Shown here: positions 10,506-22,198 of the stretch, in pieces | Numbering within the stretch: position 1 is the stretch's first letter | Layout of the letters: every line of letters starts with the position of its first letter | NCBI GenBank assembly: GCA_036936605.1 | Contig: JAUPFV010000001.1 | Coordinates: 343,491,081 to 343,555,080, forward strand | DNA: 64,000 nt | Origin: Limnanthes douglasii subsp. nivea | Taxonomy: Eukaryota; Streptophyta; Magnoliopsida; Brassicales; Limnanthaceae | Direction: 5' to 3' | Notes under the pieces: model-generated | What the model was told of the DNA's origin: nothing | The model's input: the letters and a program-made list of their open reading frames with translations, nothing else | Database searches by the model: none | Made by a program: the position numbers and the translations under genes

Positions 10506-10765
10506 AGTGGCTCAGTCGTTTTTCTTGTGTAGTCTGTTGCAAATTTATTGTAAAGCATGAATGGGTTATAGTTTCCTGTCGTTCCATTTCCCATATCAAT
10601 AATCACCAACTTCTAGTGGTTCATTGTATCCTTCTTTATGTTGCACAATGGAAGGAACACAATATACGTTTCAGGCCTCATAGTTTTGATTATTTCGTCA
10701 ACAATTTTAGAGAGATCTTCTTTTTTGGCCAGTGTATTATGCATTAAGAAAATATATTATAAATA
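10505..10765 (-). pseudogene. Ulp1-like (C48) cysteine protease fragment
   Basis: In the minus strand, one frame reads KKEDLSKIVDEIIKTMRPE, then YIVFLPLCNIKKDTMNH, a stop where the family has Trp, and KLVIIDMGNGTTGNYNPF. This fits the Ulp1 catalytic-domain pattern of an upstream hydrophobic strand, N-H-W, then a V-I-D strand and a tyrosine turn. Ulp1-like domains occur in SUMO proteases and as passengers in plant MULE and CACTA elements. Only the core around the catalytic histidine is visible; the W-to-stop change and absent flanks make it a pseudogene. Confidence 0.5.
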
Positions 10766-10844
10766 GTTTTGTTATAATAATCAACAACTAATTTTGGTTA
10801 CACTTACAGTTGCATAGTCATAAATTTGTATAACGTTGAATTTA

Positions 10845-11735
10845 TAACTATAAGAACCTTCGAAACCTTCAACTCGTACTTTCCAATCGGCTTCTTAAGT
10901 CATCTTGTAAATTCAAGCGTCAATCATGTGCCAAATGACAAGTGGGAGGTGCATAACCAAACATGCGAGATTAGTACAATTCAATTGTGCGATCTTACAG
11001 GAAAATAAAAAAACAAGCAAGATTATTGTAAAATTAACCATGTCAGATTAGTCCAACCCAACTAACATGCAATTCTACCTTTAACTTCACTATTATAATA
11101 CTACACTTGTATATTTTACCTTAAATTTCAGGTCGCGTTTGTAAGGTGGCGCCATTAGTTCACTTATATTCATGTTCAGTCTATAAGAGAACTATGATAG
11201 TGGTATATACCATATTGTTGGATCTTCGTGTTCTTCTTCTCTTTGTATCTTAAGGATTTTATGGTATCCAGTGACCTTAACGATCTACATTGTTGTTGTA
11301 CTATTTTCCCAATCTAGGAAATTAACATCTTTCTCTTCTGTCACACCGATTGAATCCCAATGAGGCCACATATTTTCCTCTTGCACTCATTCTTTGATAG
11401 TTTGGGACATAGAAAAATGGGTGTGAAACATGATGCGATTCCAGTTATAAAAACTATGAGATGTCAAGCATATTACAACCATGAGATTCCAAGCATACTA
11501 CAACCATGATATGATAAGTATAGTAGATCATGCGAGATATGACACGACATGACAATATATATTTGATGCTTAATGATCTACTAAATATCCACTTATAGAA
11601 TCACAAACAATTACCCAAGATATTGTCTCCTCTACAACCTTGTCACCAGCAGCATCTTGTAAATTACGAGCAACGTATCCTCCGTGGTAGAATATAAACT
11701 TTGTTGCATGAAAGTATTTACCTTAAGCTGATAAA
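10845..11735 (-). pseudogene. Further exon-like remnants of the minus-strand MULE gene
   Basis: Short coding-like stretches appear in the minus strand between repeat blocks: near 10850-10960; near 11210-11410, with MWPHWDSIGVTEEKDVNFLD and TGYHKILKIQREEEHEDPT, broken by stops; and near 11620-11730, with FYHGGYVARNLQDAAGDKV. They lie upstream of the Ulp1-like fragment on the same strand and are probably exons of the same lost gene. No family is assigned. Confidence 0.35.
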
Positions 11736-11814
11736 CTTAATCAAAAAATTATTGTGAATATTGTATCAATAAATCATCAAAGAATGGTAGTTCTAAACAT
11801 ATTATTTTGTTTGG

Positions 11815-12420
11815 CGTATCAGCTGATGGTGGTGTTTTATTTTTTGCGTTTTTCTGCTGGTTGTGGGACGGCTGCTACTGCTTATTCTTGGGTGGGTTAT
11901 TCTGCTTTATAAATCATGGTTCTTTTTGTTGGGTTTGATGGTATTGTTGGATTTTGGTTTCCTCTTCAACTGGATGTGGGACTTCTGTTGTTGCTTATGG
12001 CTGGGTGAGTTATTATGCATTTGTGCATGCTGATTCTTGTTGTTGGGTTGATGGTGTTGTTGGTGTTGGGCTTCCTCTTCGGCTGACTGTGGGTTTGTAA
12101 CTCATCCTAATTGGTGTGTTCTCCCTTTGTGGAGGTTGGTTCTTATTTTTGGGATCGAGCTTCCTCTTGAACTGGTTGGGATTGATATTGCTGCTTCATT
12201 TTGCGTGAGTTATTCTCCCTTTGTGAAGGTTGGTTATTGCTTTTCAGGTTGATGGTGTTGATGGTGTTGGGGTTGATGGTGTTGGGCATTCTGTTCTTGT
12301 TGGTGGCATTTTTGGGCTTATTCTTCTTGACGTTGATGGTATTGTTGATGTTGGGGTTAATGGTGTTGGGCTTCTTGTTGGTTCACTTGATGTGCTTCGT
12401 TAGATTGCTATAAGTTGGGG
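11815..12420. repeat. GT-rich minisatellite (TTGATGGTGTTGGG type)
   Basis: Imperfect repeats of GGTTGATGGTGTTGG and TGTTGTTGGG fill this stretch. On the minus strand they would encode an Asn/Pro/Gln-rich segment, which fits a low-complexity region of the lost minus-strand gene. Apparent hydrophobic plus-strand frames are a by-product of the repeat. Confidence 0.55.
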
Positions 12421-12939
12421 CTGCAGTATTCGTCATACGATACTTTGTACGATGAACATGCAATTAAAGTTATATTCAATTTATGTGAGATTCATTATAT
12501 GATGATAATAAAATTTTAAGTAATTGTAACCATGTGATTTCTAACATACTAAATTATGACATTCTTGTTATATTGAACATGCAATTCCCAATATATTAAA
12601 ACATGCGAGTTCGTGGATACTAAACATACGATTTGTTGAGTAGTTAAATATGTGATTTGTCTGATATTCAAACCATGTGATTGCTTTGATATTTAAACCA
12701 TGAGACTTCTGATATTCAAATCATGTGACTTATTTGAAACATTAAGCATGCTATCAAGCATCACAAATACAAGTATAACAAAACAATATATATTGGTATA
12801 AATAACATGAAATCCAAAATTGACTTTACAACCCTAGAAAATATGATTTTAGAAACCGACTGTAATATGAAAATATATATTCAAATATTTTAATCTTATT
12901 GTACTTAAGATCCACTTACATCTTCACGAACTTGTACCA

Positions 12940-13210
12940 CTGGCGTAGTATATGTCTTTTTTAGAGTGTATTCATTTGTACTCACTACCTGTTCAGGTGG
13001 TACCACTGGTTTATTTCATGTCTCTTGTTCAGGTGGTACTAGTGGTGTAGTTTATGTCTTATGTAGAGAAAATTAAAATGTACCTACTACCTGTTCAGGT
13101 GGTACCACCGATGTAGTTTATGTCTCTTGTTCAGGTGGTATAAGCGGTGTAATTTTGTCTCATTTAGAGGATATTCATTTATACTTACTACTTATTCAGG
13201 TGGTACTAGG
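12940..13210. repeat. Tandem repeat of a TTCAGGTGGTAC-containing unit
   Basis: Five copies of TTCAGGTGGTA(C/T), most followed by a (A/C)-(A/C)TGGTGTAGTTTATGTCT-like segment, are arranged at alternating spacings of about 50 and 70 bp. On the minus strand the core reads VPPE, so this may be an internal protein repeat of the lost minus-strand gene. Confidence 0.5.
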
Positions 13211-13259
13211 GCACATCTTCGTGGTCCAGTGGTTTGTGGTGTCTCATTCGTCGACTCAT

Positions 13260-14060
13260 GTTGTTGGTGTTGTTGTCTCAGCGCTTCTTTAAGAATAAAA
13301 AGGTAGATTTTTGTTTTCTTTCAAGTTCTTGTTCTTCAAATATCTAACGTAACTGAGCTAACTCTTCCTGTAGCTATTCAATCTACCATAAAAATGCCAG
13401 ATATATTGGTATGAGACGTGTGAGGATAAAATAGGTAAAATATATATAACAAGTTAGAGCAGATGAAAGACATATACTTAATTGTTTGTCATTTTTTTCA
13501 AACGAACGCTGCATACGTTTGTTTTCGACAGACCTCATGTAGGGAGTGCTATTTATTTTAAGTTTCAATCTCTGACGTAAAAGATAATTGTTCTTGAAAG
13601 TGGTCGTTTTTTTTTCAGATGTTGGTATGAGCTTTGGATGTTGTTGCAATGCTCTTTGAGGTTCTTCTAGTCTTCTATGACTTTGGTGGAGTCAGGTTTT
13701 GTTGAAAGAAATAATCATTAAGGGTGCAAAGAAAGTCATTTTGTAACCCCCCCCCCCCCTCCTGTTTCAGCTCCAGATGTCCGGCTTGGTGTTGTGGGCT
13801 GGATTGTTCTAGGTTGGGTGATTGGTGGTTGCCTTGGATGTGGTGGCATTTTGCTTCTTTTTTATGCTACATTTTTAGTCATTGTTCTAGGCTTTTTTGG
13901 GTGATTTGTTTTCTAGTCATTGATTGGTGTTCCTACTTGCTTCACTGCATCCAAATGATGTTCTTTCATCCTTTTTTTAATGCCAACTCACCCTCCAAAA
14001 CCTATGCAATGAAGAACAATTCAATACAACATCCATCACTAAGAATCTTATTAGATTCTT
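13260..14060 (-). other. Low-complexity coding-like remnant, minus strand
   Basis: Minus-strand frames show a Gln/Glu/Lys-rich stretch near 13260-13350 and a Thr/Pro/Asn-rich stretch near 13770-13990. A run of 13 C lies at 13747-13759. Composition suggests the disordered N-terminal region of the lost MULE passenger gene. No domain is recognisable. Confidence 0.3.
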
Positions 14061-14594
14061 ACTGACCCTGCATTTCTTTTAGTTTTCCAATCATGTGAGT
14101 CCTATTATACTAAAACTACCATGCGAGTTATGTAAGCACCATGCGATTCTTTCGCAATAAGCAACATGTTAGACATTAGTTATTGTAACCATGCATTTCA
14201 TGTGAATTCATTGTACACACCACGATAGTTAAATCACGATAGTTAAATCCGACCATGCGGTATTAGTATACATATCACAATAATTAAATCAGACCATGCG
14301 ATAATAGTATATATGTCGCAATAGTTAAATCAGACCACACAATATTAGTGTTAATGAACATCATATTTATACCAACCATGCGACTTTAGTATATCGATCA
14401 TGCTAGATTAGTGCAATTGAACATCCTACTTATAATAGACCATAGATACAGATGTACCTTTATCATAGCATTTGATATCGATTTGGTTTTGTTTGTGCTG
14501 ACTTTTTTTGAACTTCCAGCCATGAAGTATGTTTGCATGATCATTGAATCCGCTTCTGTACCATATCTAAAGCGGAGTAAGAATCATCATGCAT

Positions 14595-14965
14595 TGTTTA
14601 AATGCATTTTCTCGATACTGTGTTTAAGCCCGAAACTGCATTTACATCAGTGGTTATTAGCTTGACCAATTTTGACCCAATTCGGAAAGCATCCTCCTTG
14701 ATATTGTACGTCTTTATAATATATTCAATAAGTTGATAATTCTTTTTCAACAAGAACTTCTCATTATGGAGGTCAAATGAAGCTTTCAAAATTATATAGA
14801 AGGGTGTTTCTTTTGCAATTTTGATGTGTTCCGATGCAATGATCTTTCTTTTATCTTTAATCAAAATTAAGATGTTGACTAATCCTGATTTCTAAATGCA
14901 TGCTTTGAGATACATATTTCTTGTAAAAATAAATTCTGGCACGAGTTCATTAAAGAATCAATAGC
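14595..14965 (-). pseudogene. Coding-like remnant of unknown family
   Basis: The frame 14864-14598 on the minus strand is open for 88 codons (IKDKRKIIASEHIKIAKETP region) and upstream sequence to 14960 looks coding in another frame. It is probably another exon of the minus-strand MULE gene. I do not recognise the domain. Confidence 0.3.
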
Positions 14966-15250
14966 AATGTTATTTTAAACGACCATGTGATTCTTTGATA
15001 AACTAACCATGTTATTTCTTTGATAAACTAACCATGCTATTTCTTTGAAAAATGGATAACCATGTTATTCTTTAAAACATTAACCATGTTCTTTATTTGA
15101 TAAACTAACCATGCTATTTCTTTGAAGAGTGGACAACCATGAACCATGCGAATTTAAAAGAATACACAATGCACAACCATAATACAACCATGAGTTTCTT
15201 TCGAACGAACACATATTGCACACTGACAATACAACCATGCATTTATTTCA
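14960..15250. repeat. Second ordered block of the 25-bp repeat
   Basis: About six to eight copies of AACCATGTTATTTCTTTGA-type units, like those at 10190-10505. The apparent ORF over 15139-15525 starts in this repeat and shows no recognisable domain. Confidence 0.6.
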
Positions 15251-15544
15251 TACCACAACTAAAGAAGATACAATATTGGTGTATTTCAGATAAAAAAAGA
15301 TGCGAGATTAGTGTTACTTTCACCTGCACATTAATAGAAACTTATAAATTGAGTTCGAAACCACTAAACCCAAAAATAAGAAAACACATTACAACCTACT
15401 TTATGGAGGAACCTAGATGTAATGAATACATCACAATAGACTCTAACTACACTATATACTTAGAAATACATAAGCTAGGTCACTGTGAAGCAAGGAAATA
15501 CAATGAAATTTTGTTATCGTTATGATTAGTACCTGTATTCCTAG

Positions 15545-15815
15545 ACGATGAACAATGGCTGACGATGTCTTGATTGTTTCATCGAACTAAGATATCGTCA
15601 TTGTCGGTAGCCAGAAGGTTACTGGGTTTAGTGTGGACGATGAACAAATACAGTCAATGTCTTGATTGATTTTTTAGATTAAGAAATCATCATCGGAGGT
15701 AGCCGGAAGGTCATTGGGTTTAATGTAGACGATGCACAACGATCAACGATGTTTTGATTGTTTTGGTGGGCTAACAAAACTTCGTCGGAGGTAGCCTGAT
15801 GGTTACTGGGATTAG
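15545..15815. repeat. Tandem repeat, about 90 bp, three copies
   Basis: Three consecutive copies share GACGATGAACAA, CGATGT(C/T)TTGATTG, (G/A)GTAGCC-GA-GGTTACTGGG and TTTAGTGT segments. The unit is about 90 bp, with moderate divergence. It lies immediately left of element 3. Confidence 0.6.
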
Positions 15816-15947
15816 AGTGTTCGTGGGTTTTATGGATTTACTGGTTGAACTGGGTTTACGGAGTTTGAGAGAGAAAACCTGAAAAATTATGATTAGAAAT
15901 GGGAAAATGGTTTTAAACCTTGATATGATCGGATATCTTTGGAGGTA

Positions 15948-16287
15948 TGTTATGGTAATTCAGATTTTCTTTAGCAGGTAAATTCGGACCTAAGAATCAA
16001 AACTCGATGACTAAGCTGTCACCTAAGTCAACCGATGATTCAGTTACATGACTGGTATCTTAGGGTATGGGCTTGGGGACTCATAATATGAAGATCCGAC
16101 CCAAAACGCCCATGGGTTTCCAGGAAGAGTATAAATACCCAAACCAACATCATTAAATGGGTTACATTTTCCAAATATATTAAATATAAGCACAACTCTT
16201 CTCTTACTACTCTCTACAAAAATACTAAATATAAACTAATCAGAAGATCTTCTAAATCTACCATCATAATACATTTTTCCCTCACCA
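15948..16287 (+). repeat. 5' LTR of element 3
   Basis: Starts TGTTATGGTAATTC and ends CTCACCA. TATAAATA at 16130-16137 is a likely promoter box. Three bases (AGA) separate it from the PBS. Confidence 0.85.
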
Positions 16288-16459
16288 AGATGGCGACTTT
16301 AGTGAGAGTGCAAGGTGCCTGAATAACTTTATCGAAACCATAATTGTAGATTGTGCTTCAGATATCTTTAGAACATAGGAATAAACATGCAAGAAATCCC
16401 ACATCACAAAAATGAAGGAATAAAAGATGATGACGAGCATGCTATTATGTCTCATGTCA

Positions 16460-17700
16460 ATCACATGATGAAGGAAATAAAATTTATTCAAGAGGACATG
16501 ACCAGTTGAGGGAAAATATTGAAGATTTAAGAGCTCAAAGGCAAGCTCAAAAAGAGTTGAAATAAAATTCTGATGCGGGAGATGTATCGACAGAATAGCT
16601 TGGTTGACAACAACAAACAAGGTCAAAATAATCAGTCTCCAAAAGCTCATGTTAACTCTAAAAAAATATCGAAATAAACAAGTGATGAACACGTCGAATT
16701 CTAATGATAGTTCAACCACAACAACTAATACTGATGGATCGTCTTCATCAAGTAGTGATCAGGGTTGTCAGAAAAAGAAAGTGAGGTTAACCAAGATACA
16801 CAATAGGAAAAAGGGACAGTAAGGGAAAATTAAAATAGAATAAATATCAAGGAAAAATAAAAGGATTGGCCGATCATGGCATTTATCATCTACTAAGTGA
16901 TCAATTTGTTATTCAGTCTGAACCATGTATTTTTGCCACTCTTGATAAAGACAATGTTTTTAGTCGTAGCCAAAATTGGAGACAATTACCTATGTCTTCA
17001 AAAATACTTTACGAGAATTTTCCTGAACAACGTGACAGCTCCAAAATGGAAAACTACAATGGAAGCAAAGATCCTAATAACCACTTGGAGCAATTCAAAA
17101 AAATATAATGAATTTTGACGATGATGATAAACATTTATGTCAGAATTACTCACATACTTTTAAAGATAATTCCTTAAAATGGTATAATACCTTACCACAA
17201 GGATCTATAAAAAACTTTAATGTATTCTGGATTACGTTTCGGAGACAATTTGTAGGGAGTAAGGAGTTTAAAAGGAATGGTGACATTATCATCAATTGAT
17301 CTCAAAATCGAATAAATCGTTGAATGACTACATCATCTGTTTCGTGAACATGAAGAACAAATTGGTTGATCATTTTGAACATGTAGTTATTGCCTCTTCG
17401 AGGCAAGGGTTAAATCTGGGTGAGTTGGTTGATTCAGTGACTCTGAAAAATACAATGACATGGGGTGGATTATCAAACCAGGTCGGAAAAAACAGATTAC
17501 GATGAAGGAAACTAAAAAATCTAGAGTACCACACCTGAATAGATCTGCTCATACAACTTCGATCCCACATACTAGTACATAATCCTAGGCCACGGTTAAT
17601 TATAGACCTAAATATTTTAGACAGGGGTCACATCGGCTGAAACAAATTCAATCAAATCAAGGCCTACAGGCTAGACCTAAGAGAGGTCTGTGGGTTTAAC
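16460..17700 (+). pseudogene. gag of element 3, multiply broken
   Basis: Readable pieces of one gag are spread over frames. The N-terminal part is Ser/Lys-rich (near 16700-16820). The core has DHGIYHLLSDQFVIQSEP, QNWRQLPMSSKIL and NHLEQF (16866-17108), then MNFDDDDKHLCQNY, SLKWYNTLPQG and FRRQFVGSKEF (17108-17299), and MTWGGLSNQVGK (near 17455-17490). Stops occur at 17106-17108 and 17297-17299 and a frameshift follows. Its closest relative in the window is the gag of element 1. Confidence 0.8.
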
Positions 17701-17749
17701 CTGAATGGTTTGCTGACTACGTGAAAGTATGGATACTATTTATGATAAC

Positions 17750-20415
17750 TGGGTTATGATACATAGGATGGCATCACCTTAAAACAAGAAGTGCAGAATT
17801 TAACTAAGAGAGGGAAGTTGTCAGCTTTTGTTAAAAAGCAAGGGAGCAATAGGCAAGTCAATACTCACTTTCAGCCTAATACAACACGAGAAACATCACC
17901 TATTGGTCCAGGGTAGAGTATAAGTGCATCTAGACAAGAAGATGTTATGGTAATTATAGAAATGTTTGATGTGGACTCGAAATATCTAGACCCTGATCCG
18001 GACCGGAATCAAATTGGGATGATAGTGGAAAAAACTTCAACAATATCCGATCTATGTAACTTCTTCTAATCTTTAACCATTTTTGGGGGAGACACTGTGA
18101 CTGCACCCTCAAGTTGTTCAAGAAAAATACATGTAAATAGTCTAACAACTCATTTAGAGGGAAAATGTCTACAAATTTTTATCAAAGCCATGCTTCATTC
18201 ATTGTCTTTGATGAAGATGATTTAAGAGATATTGCGGGCCCACGTGAAGATGTTGTGGTAATAGGGGCATCCATTGGAGGAAATGATATACGTCGGATTT
18301 TAATTATTACAGACAGTTCAGCAAATATATTGTTTTTATTGACTTATAAGAAAATAAAGAATCCCTCAATCATCCAACGTTCGAATATGACCATAGTATG
18401 ATCTATTGGGAGTTCAGCCGACGTAATTGGAGAATTTGAAGAAGAGGTTTTGTTAGGGAAACGACTATTTAAAATATGGTAAGGATTTTGTTTGTAATAG
18501 TTGATTGTCTGACATCTTACAGTGCCATATTTGGTAGATCTTAATTGTCTAGGATGCATGCAGTAGTTTCCACTATCCACCAATGTTTAAAATATGTTGT
18601 AGGAGGACATGTGGGCATTATCCAAAGTAGCCAAAAGGTAGCTTGTGAATGTTATATCATTGTTTTTGCTCCAAAATTGAAAAAAACAGTGAAGGTTAAC
18701 AAGGAATAACCGTCAATGGAGATTTCTGCCAAACTAGATGAGATAGATGATCCAAAGGAGGCTTATAGTGCAATAATCCCAGTTGGAGAAGTGGAAATTC
18801 ATTCGTTAGCAGAAAGTAAAAGCGTTCGGGTTGGATCTAAATTGTCTTTAGAGTTGAAAGAAAAAATAATATCATTTTATCCCATAATTTACATGTGTTT
18901 GCTTGGTGTAACAAAGATGTAACTGGAGTACCAACCCATATAATTAATCATAAGTTGTTTGTAAAATCTGATGTCGGGCCAATCGTGCAGAAAAGGAAAG
19001 CTTTTTCCACAAAGAAATCTGATGTGATTGTTCAAGAAGTGGATCGATTAACCAAGATGGGGCATATTAAAGAAACTCAATACCCTATTTGAACAGCTAA
19101 CCCAGTTTTAGTCAGGAAAAAGAATGGAAAATGGTGTATGTGCATTGATTTCATATATCTCAATAGATCTTGCCCCAAATATCCATTTCCAGTACCCCAG
19201 ATAGATAAGCTATTGGAATCCACATCAAAGAACAAGTTGTTGTCCTTTATGGATGCTTTTTATGGGTATAATAAAATTCAAATGAATTCGAATGATCAAG
19301 ACCACACTATATTTATTACGGACATAGGGATCTATTGTTATAAGGTAATACCATTTGGGTTGAAAAATGTTGAAGCTACTTATCAACGAATCGTGAATAA
19401 AGAATTTTCTAATCAAATCGATAGGAATATAGAAGTTTACATTGATGATATGATGTACATTTGGAGTCCGATCTTGTAAATTTCGGAGATATATTATAAG
19501 TGAGAAAAAATTTAGGCTGATCTGGATTAGTTAAATGCTTTATTAGCTATGGTTCCACCTCCAAATACTAAAGAAGTTCAGATCTTAACTTGAAGATTGG
19601 CTGCATTGAACCGGTTTATTTCAAGATCGTCGGACAAATGTGCTCAATTTTGCTAAGTTTTAAGAAATGCTAAAGACTTCAATTGGTCTCCTAACTGTGA
19701 TCAAGATTTCCTTGAAATAAAAAAACACTTATCTTCACCAAAGACATTGTTCAAACCTGTTGAATGAGAAAGTCTTTATATGTATCTAGCAGTATCGTAG
19801 TATGCGATAAGTGTGGTGTTGGTACGAGAGGTGGATGATTACCATCGTCGGGTTTACTATATAAGCAAGAGTTTGTTGGAAGCTGAAAAAAGTACTTGAA
19901 ATTGGAGAAATTAGCTTTAGCATTGGTGATAGCAGCTAGAAAGATGATCCCCTACTTTCAAGCTCACTCTATCACAGTTCGAACTTTTTTTCCACTAAAA
20001 CATGTGCTACAAAAGTCTGATATATCGGGGAGAATGACTAAATGATCAGTTAAGCTTGGGGATTATGATATTGACTTTGCACCTCGAACTAAATCAAAGC
20101 TCAAGTTGTGGCTAATTTTTAGTGGAATTTCATCCTAAAAGACCTCGTGAAGAAGCTCAAGTACGATGGAGTGTGGAGCTGGAATTTGCCTAACCTCTCT
20201 TTATGGTGATACCATGTACTAAGCTATATGTTTTGGCTGAGCATCTAACAATGAGTTTGAATATGAAACGACCATAGTTGGTTTAAGGTTAGCCCAAATA
20301 TGTGGGGCTAAAATAATCCGATTAATAAGCGATTCACAACTACTCATTCAGCAGGCTCAAGGGCAATATAAAACCAGGAAATATAAATTGATGAATTATT
20401 TACAAGTGCTAAAGG
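17750..20415 (+). pseudogene. pol of element 3: protease to partial second RNase H, broken
   Basis: Protease is recognisable at 18165-18600 (ASIGGNDIRRILI), but its catalytic D-T-G-S is altered to I-T-D-S. The linker at 18716-19092 has MFAWCNKDVTGVP. Reverse transcriptase at 19100-19480 keeps YIDDMM (about 19439-19455), after which about 100 bp are missing and the GKF connection is out of frame. A TGA at about 19090 replaces the Trp of Y-P-L-W-T-A-N. RNase H remnants run to 20150, and the second RNase H to about 20415 (SDSQLLIQQAQ). A TAA at about 20220 stands at the same codon as the TAG at 2521-2523 of element 1. The frame ends abruptly at the right LTR. Confidence 0.82.
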
Positions 20416-20420
20416 AAGTG

Positions 20421-20770
20421 TGTTATGGTAATTCAGATTTTATTTAGAAGGGCAATTCAGACCTAAAATTCAAAGCTCGATGACTAAGTTGTCACCTAAG
20501 TCAACTGATGATTCAGCTGCATGTACCTCAGGGTATGGGCTTGAGGGCTCATAGAATGGACCTGAATAGAAGGATCCGACCCAAAAGGTTCATGGGTATC
20601 CAGGAAGAGTATAAATACGTCAACCAATAATATTAAATAAATTGGATTTTTTTCAAACATATTAAATACAAGCACCACTATTCTCTTACTACTCTCTACA
20701 AAAATACTAAATACAAACTAACCATACTATCTTCCAATTCTACCGTCACAATACATTTTTTTTCTCACCA
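20421..20770 (+). repeat. 3' LTR of element 3
   Basis: Aligns with 15948-16287 over its full length with many substitutions and small indels; TATAAATA at 20610-20617. The divergence indicates an old insertion. It is joined directly to RNase H sequence on its left. Confidence 0.85.
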
Positions 20771-21102
20771 AATCTAAACCACCATATTTATACTAATAGA
20801 TGTATTTTTGTCCATAGGTCCATATACGTATTGGTATGCAATTTTTAGATACTATATGATAATGAGATAGTTAATTGGATATTTTTGGACACGTTTCTCT
20901 TTTTAAATACAATTTCGATTTAACTATTAAAATATTTTGAATACAAAATATCAATAATATTTTCGTTAGGATGTTAATAGACTATTTGCATGTCCATTTT
21001 AAGCCGACCCACCCATATATGTTTTTTTTATGCTTGAACCGAATCTGATTTGTTTTTATCCGCGGATCAATCCAATCCGACAAACACAAATTCTCATATA
21101 TT

Positions 21103-21149
<47 letters not shown>

Positions 21150-21990
21150 CAGATAGACATATTAAAAAAACGGATTTGATTCTACCCATTTATAGTTTTA
21201 AAGCATATACATAACTTTTATATTTCAAACAAAATTTATACCGATCAAATCAGACGGTATCAGAGATACACAACCATTTTGCTATCTTGAGTCTTGTATT
21301 TCTGTCTTTTCTTAATACTTCATTTATATTTAAAGGATATTGTTAAAAAACGGCCAAAACTATTATGCGAAATTGTTTTTTAAACTATTCCGTAAAGTTA
21401 TTTTGTTCGATTATTTTACCCATACGAAATTTGTATAAATAGTAAAATTTATTCCGTGTAGTTATTATAATTTCAAAAATAAACCCAATTATCTACCTTC
21501 TTTATATCTTCTATCTAAAAAAATCCAAAATTTTTAAAATACTAAAACAAAACTTAGTGATAATTAAAAGTAAAATTAATACAATTAAAACTATAATTAA
21601 AATATGTTACTCAACTAAAATTAAAATTTAAACTAAATCTAAAAGTAAAATTAAAATTAAAGTAAAACCTAACCCCTTAACCTGTGTCTATCCTCCCTCG
21701 TCTATCTTATCCCCTTCTCCTCGGCCATCCAAATCTGCAAAACCAACCATCCATCGAAACCACCCAACCGATGAAACCGAGAGCCACGACCACCCATCCA
21801 TCAAAACTCACCCATCAACGACCAGCAGCAACCGAATCGGAGCACCATTTCGAGATCGGTGAGTAGATCCACCGAGAGACTCGAAACCAAAACTAATGTA
21901 AGTTGTTTTTTAAATGCATGAGTTAGTTTTGGTTAGCAATTAGGGTGTTTATAAGGTTGTTTTAGGGTTAGGTAGAGCTTGGGTAGGCGA
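20771..21990. other. AT-rich spacer with a (TA)n microsatellite
   Basis: A (TA) run covers about 21108-21147. The rest is AT-rich without recognisable genes. A short open frame at 21684-21866 is rich in Pro/Thr/His and lacks recognisable features. Confidence 0.5.
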
Positions 21991-22088
21991 GACAGAAGCT
22001 AGAAGCTTCTGCCATGGTGATAGTGTTCTTCATCACACAGGAGCGACGGACACTATCGCTACACCATCGTGTGGTGTAGGTGGCCACG

Positions 22089-22176
22089 CCCACGCCACCA
22101 ATAAGGCGTGGGTATATGGACATACGTTATGCCTATGGCGTACTTCCATATACCCACGCCTTATTGATAACGTGGG
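22089..22176. repeat. Long perfect foldback (stem 22 bp plus outer 6 bp)
   Basis: Bases 22099-22120 are the exact reverse complement of 22145-22166, and CCCACG (22089-22094) pairs with CGTGGG (22171-22176). The loop is 24 nt. Another inverted pair (GATAGTGT / ACACTATC) lies upstream at about 22018-22060. It may be the end of a miniature transposon or a small-RNA hairpin; the sequence alone does not decide. Confidence 0.7.
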
Positions 22177-22198
22177 ATGATTCGGTCACCGGAGTTAC

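Larger units (their letters stand above)
7037..15947. mobile_element. Decayed MULE-like transposon region with MURA and Ulp1-type remnants
   Basis: This 8.9-kb AT-rich stretch lies between two Gypsy elements. On the plus strand it has the C-terminal part of a MURA transposase (7190-8060). On the minus strand it has pieces of a large gene with an Ulp1-like cysteine protease segment (10500-10760), an upstream low-complexity region and an acidic pseudogene (8930-9317). MULEs that carry an Ulp1-like gene opposite MURA are known in plants. I could not find terminal inverted repeats; the left end is probably beyond element 1, outside the window. Everything coding is broken. Confidence 0.55.
15948..20770 (+). 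mobile_element. Element 3: plus-strand Tat-lineage Gypsy element without integrase
   Basis: It has two LTRs (15948-16287 and 20421-20770), a PBS from 16291 (TGGCGACTTTAGTGAGAG), a gag like that of element 1, protease, reverse transcriptase, RNase H and part of the second RNase H. The coding remnant stops at about 20415, where the right LTR begins directly. Integrase, 3' UTR, polypurine tract and any antisense ORF are gone. I found no target-site duplication: the five bases before the left LTR are AGGTA and after the right LTR AATCT. Confidence 0.85.

Noticed and set aside
12201..12413. Open frame that looks like a very hydrophobic membrane protein
   Set aside because: It is the plus-strand reading of the GT-rich minisatellite at 11815-12420; there is no sequence complexity or gene context.
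13724..14065. Cys/Trp-rich 113-codon frame
   Set aside because: It starts at a poly-C tract and is antisense to a Thr/Pro-rich coding-like region on the minus strand.
15139..15525. 128-codon plus-strand frame
   Set aside because: The first part is the 25-bp repeat, and no domain is recognisable in the rest; kept only as unexplained AT-rich sequence.
15943..20775. Target-site duplication for element 3
   Set aside because: AGGTA and AATCT do not match, and shifting the ends by a few bases does not help.
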